Assembly: GCF_001424185.1 (NCBI RefSeq)
Contig: NZ_LMOM01000024.1
Coordinates: 1 to 27,066, forward strand
Direction: 5' to 3'
Length of the DNA: 27,066 nucleotides
DNA from: Deinococcus sp. Leaf326
GTDB taxonomy: Bacteria; Deinococcota; Deinococci; Deinococcales; Deinococcaceae
The notes below the pieces were generated by a model. It saw only the letters and a program-made list of their open reading frames with translations, did no database searches and was not told the DNA's origin. Below, piece after piece: positions 20,197-27,066 of this stretch (positions are counted from its first letter, which is position 1; the number at the start of each line of letters is the position of its first letter). A program made the position numbers and the translations under genes.

Positions 20197-20307
20197 TCAG
20201 CGCAGGACGCCGGCCCAGACGAGCACCAGCCACAGCACCACCGGAATCGCCAGCGTGACGGCCGTCAGCTTGATCAGCCGCCACCAGTCGTTCAGGAATT
20301 CGCGCAT
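20197..20307 (-). CDS. 36-residue single-pass membrane peptide
   Basis: A very short gene that default length cut-offs would miss. It encodes [20 protein letters not shown] followed by [16 protein letters not shown]: an amphipathic start with two Trp and then one hydrophobic membrane span of about 20 residues. It ends with a TGA at 20199-20197. The start is supported by TACCCT (20315-20320, minus strand) exactly 7 nt before the ATG, the same leaderless geometry as confirmed genes nearby. It lies upstream of glpX on the same strand (119 nt gap) and divergent from pgm. The function is unknown. Confidence 0.68.
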   Translation of the reverse strand: MREFLNDWWRLIKLTAVTLAIPVVLWLVLVWAGVLR

Positions 20308-20314
20308 GGCCCAC

Positions 20315-20320
20315 AGGGTA
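20315..20320 (-). promoter_or_regulatory. -10 box TACCCT for the 36-residue membrane peptide
   Basis: TACCCT on the minus strand, then GTGGGCC (7 nt), then the ATG at 20307. Spacing is ideal for a leaderless transcript. Confidence 0.55.
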
Positions 20321-20383
20321 GCAGGGCCGGACCTCAAGAAAACGTGACTGAACACGCCGCGCCCAGGGCGGCGGGAGGGTGCG

Positions 20384-20389
20384 TACACT
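20384..20389 (+). promoter_or_regulatory. -10 box TACACT for pgm
   Basis: TACACT is 5 nt before the ATG at 20395, with no Shine-Dalgarno. Likely leaderless or near-leaderless. Confidence 0.5.
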
Positions 20390-20394
20390 GGGGC

Positions 20395-22035
20395 ATGACC
20401 CTCAGCGACCTGGCCGGTAAACCCGCTCCCCAACGCCTGCTGACCAACATCCCCCGGCTGGTGGCCCAGTACTACGAACTGCGCCCCGACCCGGCTGCCC
20501 CGGCGCAGCGCGTGGCCTTCGGGACCAGTGGGCACCGGGGCACCTCCGGCAACGGCAGCTTCAACGAGGCGCACATCCTGGCGGTCGCGCAGGCTGTCGC
20601 CGAGCACCGCGCCGGGGCGGGCATCACCGGACCGCTGTACATGGGTCTGGACACCCACGCCCTCTCCGAACCCGCCTGGATGACGGCCATCCAGGTCCTC
20701 GTGGCCAACGGCGTGAAGGTCCGTGCTCAACCCGGCACCTTCACGCCCACGCCATTGATCAGCCACGCGATCCTCGAGCACAACGCGCTGGGCACGGGGA
20801 CGGCCGACGGCATCGTCATCACGCCCAGCCACAACCCCCCGCAGGACGGCGGCTTCAAGTACAACCCCCCCTCGGGCGGTCCCGCCGACACCGACGTGAC
20901 CAAAGTCGTACAGGCCCGCGCCAACGACCTGCTCGCGGACGGATTGAGGGGCGTAAAGCGGGTTCCCCTGGCCGACGCGATGGCCGCGCTGGACCCCTTC
21001 GACTTCATCACCCCCTATGTCGAGGGGCTGCCGCAGGTCATCGACCTGGACGCCATCAAGCAGAGCGGCGTGAAGATCGGCGTCGACCCGCTGGGCGGCG
21101 CGAGCCTGCCGGTGTGGGAGGCCATCCAGGCGCGCTACGGCCTGAACCTGCACATCGTGAACGAGGTCGTGGACCCGCGCTTCGCGTTCATGAGCGTAGA
21201 CCGCGACGGCAAGATTCGTATGGACTGCTCCAGCCCCTACGCAATGGCGGGCCTGCTGCGCCTCAAGGACGACTTCGACGTGGCGATCGGCAACGATCCC
21301 GACGCCGACCGCCACGGCATCGTGACCCAGAGCGGCCTGATGAATCCCAACCACTACCTCGCGGTCATGATCGAGTACCTGTTCCAGAACCGTCCCGGCT
21401 GGCGCGTGGACGCTGCCATCGGCAAGACCCTCGTCTCCAGTGCCCTGATTGACCGGGTGGGGGCGGGCATCGGCCGTCAGGTCGTCGAGGTGCCGGTGGG
21501 TTTCAAATACTTCGTCGAGGGCCTGCAGAGCGGCGCCTTCGGCTTCGGCGGCGAGGAGTCGGCCGGCGCGAGCTTCCTGCGTCAGGACGGCCGCGCCTGG
21601 AGCACCGACAAGGACGGCCTGATTCCCGGCCTGCTCGCCGCCGAGATGACCGCCAAGACCGGCAAGACGCCCTCACAGCGCTTCGCTGACCTCACCGCGC
21701 GCTACGGCGAGACGGCCTACGACCGCCAGGACGCCCCCGCCAACGCCGAGCAGAAGAAAATCCTGGGCAATCTCAGCCCCGAACAGGTCACGGCGACCAC
21801 GCTGGGCGGCGACCCCATCACCGCGCGCCTGACCCGCGCGCCCGGCAACGGCGAGCCTATCGGTGGCCTAAAGGTCACGACCGACCAGGCGTGGTTCGCC
21901 GCCCGGCCCAGCGGCACCGAGGACGTGTACAAGATCTACGCTGAGAGCTTCCGGGGCGAGGACCACCTGAAGCAGGTCATGGAAGAGGCCCGCGAGGTCG
22001 TCTCGGCGGCGCTGCTGGGCGGGAGCGCGACTTGA
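20395..22035 (+). CDS. pgm: Phosphoglucomutase (alpha-D-glucose phosphate-specific)
   Basis: A 546-residue phosphohexomutase interconverting glucose-1-phosphate and glucose-6-phosphate. The four active-site loops are all present: TPSHNPP with phosphoserine S145; DPDADRHG (301-308) binding Mg2+; [10 protein letters not shown] for sugar recognition; and [14 protein letters not shown] near the C-terminus for phosphate binding. The N-terminal [12 protein letters not shown] is also diagnostic. Length and the GTSGHRG motif match the E. coli Pgm type rather than ManB/GlmM. It would link glycogen/trehalose stores and nucleotide sugars to glycolysis. The ATG at 20395 begins the conserved core; an upstream in-frame extension was rejected. 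The stop overlaps the start of the next gene. Confidence 0.96.
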   Translation: MTLSDLAGKPAPQRLLTNIPRLVAQYYELRPDPAAPAQRVAFGTSGHRGTSGNGSFNEAHILAVAQAVAEHRAGAGITGPLYMGLDTHALSEPAWMTAIQVLVANGVKVRAQPGTFTPTPLISHAILEHNALGTGTADGIVITPSHNPPQDGGFKYNPPSGGPADTDVTKVVQARANDLLADGLRGVKRVPLADAMAALDPFDFITPYVEGLPQVIDLDAIKQSGVKIGVDPLGGASLPVWEAIQARYGLNLHIVNEVVDPRFAFMSVDRDGKIRMDCSSPYAMAGLLRLKDDFDVAIGNDPDADRHGIVTQSGLMNPNHYLAVMIEYLFQNRPGWRVDAAIGKTLVSSALIDRVGAGIGRQVVEVPVGFKYFVEGLQSGAFGFGGEESAGASFLRQDGRAWSTDKDGLIPGLLAAEMTAKTGKTPSQRFADLTARYGETAYDRQDAPANAEQKKILGNLSPEQVTATTLGGDPITARLTRAPGNGEPIGGLKVTTDQAWFAARPSGTEDVYKIYAESFRGEDHLKQVMEEAREVVSAALLGGSAT

Positions 22036-22508
22036 GCCGCCCCGGGCATCTTCCCGGTACCCACACCCCCCTGACCCGCGAGGAGATCCGGGACGTGGAG
22101 TTCGACTGGTTCGCCGCCGACCGTGAAGGTCAGCTCGCGCAGTTTCTGGCGGCCGGCGATCCCACTGTGCCGGCAGCGGCCCTGGCCTCCGAGGAACAGC
22201 TCGAAACCCTGCACGTCTGGCTCGATACCCGTCCCGAGGCCGAGCCGCCCAATGCCCTGGCTGGCGGTTTCGACGAGCACCTCACGCCGCCGCAACGCCG
22301 GGGGGCCTACGTGTACGACGCCCTGCCCGACCAGCCAGGGCACTACCGCCTTGTGGCCGCGCCGCGTACACCCCTGACCCTGGATGAGGTGCCGGGTCCC
22401 CTGCAGGAGTACCTGACGACCCTCACCTTGCCGGTGCGTTTCGGTGCCGCGCGCCTGTGGGTCGGCCCCGACGGCGAGGCGCGCGTGGCGGAGCCGGCCG
22501 GTGCCTGA
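22032..22508 (+). CDS. Small acidic protein coupled to pgm, function unknown
   Basis: A 158-residue acidic, Pro-rich protein that I do not recognise. It starts with TTG, overlapping the pgm stop codon (TTGA, 22032-22035), so translation is probably coupled. Residues 15-40 ([20 protein letters not shown] and on) contain the EFDWFAxDxxGQ pattern that I recall from uncharacterised bacterial proteins. Later segments are [23 protein letters not shown] and [13 protein letters not shown]. It has no signal peptide, membrane span or catalytic motif. Codon use resembles its neighbours. Coupling suggests a role linked to Pgm expression, but that is only context. Confidence 0.75.
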   Translation: MSRPGHLPGTHTPLTREEIRDVEFDWFAADREGQLAQFLAAGDPTVPAAALASEEQLETLHVWLDTRPEAEPPNALAGGFDEHLTPPQRRGAYVYDALPDQPGHYRLVAAPRTPLTLDEVPGPLQEYLTTLTLPVRFGAARLWVGPDGEARVAEPAGA

Positions 22509-22512
22509 ACGC

Positions 22513-22543
22513 CTTGCGCCGCTTGTCGCAAGTGGGGTAAACT
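22513..22543 (+). promoter_or_regulatory. Promoter of the rpsL-rpsG unit, with overlapping inverted repeat
   Basis: -35 TTGCGC (22514-22519), 18-nt spacer, -10 TAAACT (22538-22543). CTTGCG (22513-22518) and CGCAAG (22527-22532) form an inverted repeat over the -35, possibly an operator or the end of the upstream transcript. The transcript would have a leader of about 230 nt before the rpsL start; within it CCGCCC (22693-22698)/GGGCGG (22708-22713) can form a hairpin. Confidence 0.65.
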
Positions 22544-22778
22544 GCGAAGGTTGAACACTGTCCCGGTCCAGGGCTGCACCAGGGACGTGTCCATCGGCAG
22601 GTTCGCGGCCCATCCCCAGAGTCCTGCGCGCCGCGCGCCGATCATCTCCGCTCCGCCCTCACCGGCGGGTGCCGTTCACAGCCAGCCCTCGTCCGCCCCA
22701 TACGTGTGGGCGGCCCTACCCTGACCGCGCCCCATGACGGCTCGGCCAGGGAATTCAGAAAGACAGGAGTGATTTCCT

Positions 22779-23177
22779 CTGCCCACCACCCAGCAACTGC
22801 TCCGCAAGGGCCGCACGGTCCTTCAGAAGAAGAGCAAGGTTCCGGCCCTCAAGGGTAGCCCCTTCCGCCGCGGCGTGTGCACGGTCGTCAAGACCACCAC
22901 CCCCAAGAAGCCCAACTCGGCGCTGCGTAAGATCGCCCGCGTGCGTCTCAGCAGCGGCTTCGAAGTGACCGCCTACATCCCCGGTGAAGGCCACAACCTC
23001 CAGGAGCACAGCGTCGTGCTGATCCGTGGCGGCCGTGTGAAGGATCTTCCCGGCGTGCGCTACCACATCGTGCGCGGCAGCCTGGACACCCAGGGCGTGA
23101 AGGACCGCAACAAGAGCCGGTCCAAGTACGGCACCAAGAAGCCCAAGGCCGGCGCCGCCGCTGCCAAGAAGAAGTAA
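22779..23177 (+). CDS. rpsL: Small-subunit ribosomal protein S12, apparent CTG start
   Basis: A 132-residue S12. The N-terminus is [20 protein letters not shown] after the start; later come [20 protein letters not shown] (streptomycin-determining loop with K-P-N-S), [16 protein letters not shown] and [17 protein letters not shown]. These are invariant S12 motifs of the decoding centre. The codon before the conserved Pro is CTG (22779). An in-frame TGA sits at 22770, with only TTT and CCT between, so no ATG, GTG or TTG is available for the full N-terminus. AGGAG (22765-22769) is correctly placed 9 nt before the CTG. A GTG at 22875 would cut off 32 conserved residues and is unlikely. It heads the rpsL-rpsG-fusA order of the str region. 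Confidence 0.93.
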   Translation: MPTTQQLLRKGRTVLQKKSKVPALKGSPFRRGVCTVVKTTTPKKPNSALRKIARVRLSSGFEVTAYIPGEGHNLQEHSVVLIRGGRVKDLPGVRYHIVRGSLDTQGVKDRNKSRSKYGTKKPKAGAAAAKKK

Positions 23178-23302
23178 CCCCCGCGCCGCGCGTGGGGTGC
23201 CCTGTGGCCCCCATGTCCACGCTGGGAAGGCCGCGCCCCGAGGGGTGATGCCAATGCACTTACATATCCGCGCCTAGAGAAGGGCGCTTCAAGGAGTCCA
23301 CC

Positions 23303-23773
<471 letters not shown>

Positions 23774-23829
23774 TCCCCGGCGAGAGGGTCCGCTGCGTTC
23801 GTTCCAGCGAGTCCGGGGACCTGAGCAGA

Positions 23830-24015
23830 CCGAGAAGGGCACACGGCAAGTTCCGTGAAATACAGCGGCAGTTTCATCCGCCGCGTCATGGAACGGAATT
23901 TGCCGCCTGAACTGCGGACTTCTCGGAAACGGACGGTAGGAATCCCCTGCCGTCCAACTCACGTCCACAAGCGCCGGCCTACCGTGCAGAACTGACGGTG
24001 AAGAGACACTTCACC
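23830..24015 (+). ncRNA. Structured intergenic element before fusA (candidate regulatory RNA)
   Basis: The 262-nt rpsG-fusA gap holds nested inverted repeats: CCGAGAAG (23830-23837)/CTTCTCGG (23919-23926); CGGCAAGTTCCGT (23844-23856)/ACGGAATTTGCCG (23893-23905, one G-U); and GCGGC (23865-23869)/GCCGC (23880-23884). Two further hairpins are GGACGG (23931-23936)/CCGTCC (23950-23955) and GGTGAAG (23997-24003)/CTTCACC (24009-24015); the last ends 10 nt before the fusA Shine-Dalgarno. No U-tract follows, so these look like RNA structure more than terminators. The strand is taken from the flanking operon. Function is inferred. Confidence 0.6.
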
Positions 24016-24035
24016 CGGCAGAATCAGGGAGTCCT

Positions 24036-26129
<2,094 letters not shown>

Positions 26130-26136
26130 TTCCGGC

Positions 26137-26157
26137 GGGCAGGATTTGTACCTGCCC
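26137..26157 (+). terminator. First hairpin after fusA
   Basis: GGGCAGG (26137-26143) pairs perfectly with CCTGCCC (26151-26157) around ATTTGTA. There is no U-tract; it probably protects the 3' end or assists the next hairpin. Confidence 0.6.
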
Positions 26158-26165
26158 TCACCGAA

Positions 26166-26199
26166 CGCCCCTGGCCACCGTGCCGGGGGCGATTCGTTT
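26166..26199 (+). terminator. Terminator after fusA
   Basis: CGCCCC-T-GGC (26166-26175) pairs with GCC-G-GGGCG (26182-26191, one bulge or G-rich mismatch on each side), followed by ATTCGTTTAT. It ends the rpsL-rpsG-fusA transcript before the membrane protein gene. Confidence 0.7.
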
Positions 26200-26230
26200 A
26201 TGGGGGGACAGGGGCCCGGCCGCTGGACGC

Positions 26231-26236
26231 TACGCT
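26231..26236 (+). promoter_or_regulatory. -10 box TACGCT for the 26244 gene
   Basis: TACGCT is followed by GGGCAGG (7 nt) and the ATG at 26244. Spacing suits a leaderless mRNA; GCAGG could alternatively act as a poor Shine-Dalgarno. Confidence 0.5.
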
Positions 26237-26243
26237 GGGCAGG

Positions 26244-26663
26244 ATGACCGTGCCTGTCCCCAAACCCGGCCTGCCCCGGCCCACCCGCTTGTCCTTTCTG
26301 AATGTGCCCCTCCTAATTGGGCTGATCTACTGGGCCATCTCGCTGCTCACGGTGCCCTTTTCCGGTGGTACCCTCAACGACACGCTGCTGGAGTACAGCC
26401 GCCTGACCGGGACGCCGGCAGTGCAGCTCACGCCCGAACAGCTCAACGCAGTGCTGTGGACCACCTTCGTCGTCACCGCACTTCTCGTGCTGTGGCTGGC
26501 GTTGACCCGGCAAGCTGTCCTCGACGGCAAGCGCTGGGGGCGGGTCTCGAGCATCGTCATTGCAGTCCTGAGTCTGCTGGTCTTTCCCATCGGCACGGTG
26601 CTCGGCATCGTCATGCTGATCGGTGTCTTCGACCGCGACGTGCAGGCGTACCTGAACCGCTGA
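26244..26663 (+). CDS. Small multi-pass membrane protein, function unknown
   Basis: A 139-residue membrane protein that I do not recognise. Three hydrophobic spans stand out: FLNVPLLIGLIYWAISLLTV (about 18-37), LWTTFVVTALLVLWLAL (about 71-87) and VSSIVIAVLSLLVFPIGTVL, continuing into GIVMLIGVF. A soluble loop with GTPAVQLTPEQLNAV lies between spans 1 and 2, and the end is FDRDVQAYLNR. It is inserted between fusA and tuf and flanked by terminators, so it is independently transcribed. It has no motif giving a function. Confidence 0.82.
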   Translation: MTVPVPKPGLPRPTRLSFLNVPLLIGLIYWAISLLTVPFSGGTLNDTLLEYSRLTGTPAVQLTPEQLNAVLWTTFVVTALLVLWLALTRQAVLDGKRWGRVSSIVIAVLSLLVFPIGTVLGIVMLIGVFDRDVQAYLNR

Positions 26664-26679
26664 GTCATAGTTTCTGAGG

Positions 26680-26727
26680 GCCACGTAGATGTCCGTTACG
26701 GGCATCTACGTGGCTTGCTGCTTTTCT
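26680..26727 (+). terminator. Strong hairpin terminator before tuf
   Basis: GCCACGTAGATG (26680-26691) pairs perfectly with CATCTACGTGGC (26703-26714), a 12-bp stem with further inner pairing (CC/GG), then TTGCTGCTTTTC. It isolates the membrane protein gene from tuf. Confidence 0.88.
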
Positions 26728-26765
26728 AGGAGAGCGGGTAGGGGAGAGGCGGACACCCGACGCAC

Positions 26766-26794
26766 TTGCTCTCGCGGCGAATTTAGGGTACCCT
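26766..26794 (+). promoter_or_regulatory. Promoter of tuf
   Basis: -35 TTGCTC (26766-26771), 17-nt spacer, -10 TACCCT (26789-26794). It gives a start near 26801 and shows that tuf is transcribed independently of fusA. Confidence 0.7.
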
Positions 26795-26800
26795 GACAAG

Positions 26801-26969
26801 TCGGTGCGCGGCTCTAAACGCGGCGCAACGTGCCAGTCCGGCGGGACACTGCCCTGGCGAGAATCAACCCAATGTGGATTGCCACCAAAACCCTGCGGTA
26901 TGCGCGGGGGAAGCCCGATCAAAGGGGCGCTTTTGCGTGCAGGTCCACCTCTTGGAGGGAGTTAGAATC
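26801..26969 (+). other. Long 5' leader of tuf (about 169 nt)
   Basis: The gap between the terminator and tuf is over 250 nt. Within the predicted transcript GCCAG (26832-26836)/CTGGC (26854-26858) and CAAT-GTGG-ATTG just beyond can form hairpins. No known riboswitch was recognised and no open frame stands out. Confidence 0.45.
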
Positions 26970-27066
26970 ATGGCAAAAGGAACGTTTGAGCGCACGAAGC
27001 CGCACGTGAACGTGGGCACCATCGGGCACGTCGATCACGGCAAGACCACCCTGACGGCCGCCATCA
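26970..27066 (+). CDS. tuf: Translation elongation factor Tu (5' part)
   Basis: The first 32 codons of EF-Tu, cut by the window end. They read [21 protein letters not shown], then [11 protein letters not shown], with the G1 motif GHVDHGKT that identifies EF-Tu unambiguously. The Shine-Dalgarno GGAGG (26954-26958) is 11 nt before the ATG. EF-Tu delivers aminoacyl-tRNA to the ribosome. It has its own promoter and a leader, and is separated from fusA by an unrelated gene. Other tuf copies in the genome cannot be seen. Confidence 0.97.

Noticed and set aside
20308..21354. Long minus-strand frame continuing upstream of the 36-residue membrane peptide
   Set aside because: The upstream part is antisense to pgm; only the last 36 codons, after the TACCCT box and ATG at 20307, are credible as a gene.
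22875..23177. Truncated S12 starting at GTG 22875
   Set aside because: It would delete the conserved N-terminal 32 residues that are encoded in frame directly upstream with a well-placed Shine-Dalgarno.

Overview
The window is high-GC bacterial chromosome, most likely Deinococcus. Pointers are a DR2241-type CbiX protein with a C-terminal Cys cluster, a 552-residue trehalose synthase, an L28 of the Deinococcus-Thermus type, and many genes with a TANNNT box only 5-9 nt before the ATG and no Shine-Dalgarno, as expected for leaderless mRNAs. No phage, insertion sequence, CRISPR array or obvious island was seen. This is mostly well-packed core genome.

Layout. 1-260: tRNA-Gly(GCC) and, on the minus strand, tRNA-Leu(TAA). 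476-3000: a PHP phosphoesterase and a lipid kinase (minus), divergent from a calcineurin-like phosphoesterase. 3000-6030: a membrane protein, a CbiX/sirohydrochlorin-chelatase-like protein with a Cys cluster, and an EF-hand-like small protein. 6200-8500: an M20 peptidase, a beta-carbonic anhydrase and a small conserved protein. 8520-9361: SRP RNA, tRNA-Leu(GAG) and rpsO, with back-to-back promoters. 9372-11900: a GGCT-fold protein, an exported trypsin/HtrA-like protease with PDZ, and a small protein behind a near-consensus promoter containing an inverted repeat.

11896-16863 (minus strand) is the most coherent system: a zinc/metal-homeostasis cluster. It runs from a COG0523 GTPase (putative metallochaperone) through ribosomal protein L28, a ZnuA-like binding protein with a His-rich loop, a terminator, a second binding protein of the FepB/BtuF type, a ZnuC-like ATPase and a ZnuB-like permease. 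A palindrome (GATAAT-CT-ATTATC) sits inside the promoter of the GTPase gene and looks like a Fur-family (Zur-type) operator. The likely logic is that zinc shortage relieves repression and raises uptake and metal delivery.

16896-22508: a small unknown protein, trehalose synthase, class II fructose-1,6-bisphosphatase, a 36-residue membrane peptide, phosphoglucomutase, and a small protein coupled to it by a TTG start. These touch trehalose/glucose phosphate metabolism.

22514-27066: the str region rpsL-rpsG-fusA, then a small membrane protein between terminators, then the start of tuf with its own promoter and leader. rpsL appears to begin with CTG, and the rpsG-fusA gap carries several nested inverted repeats that look like structured RNA. 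All functional calls rest on reading motifs by eye; no database search was possible.
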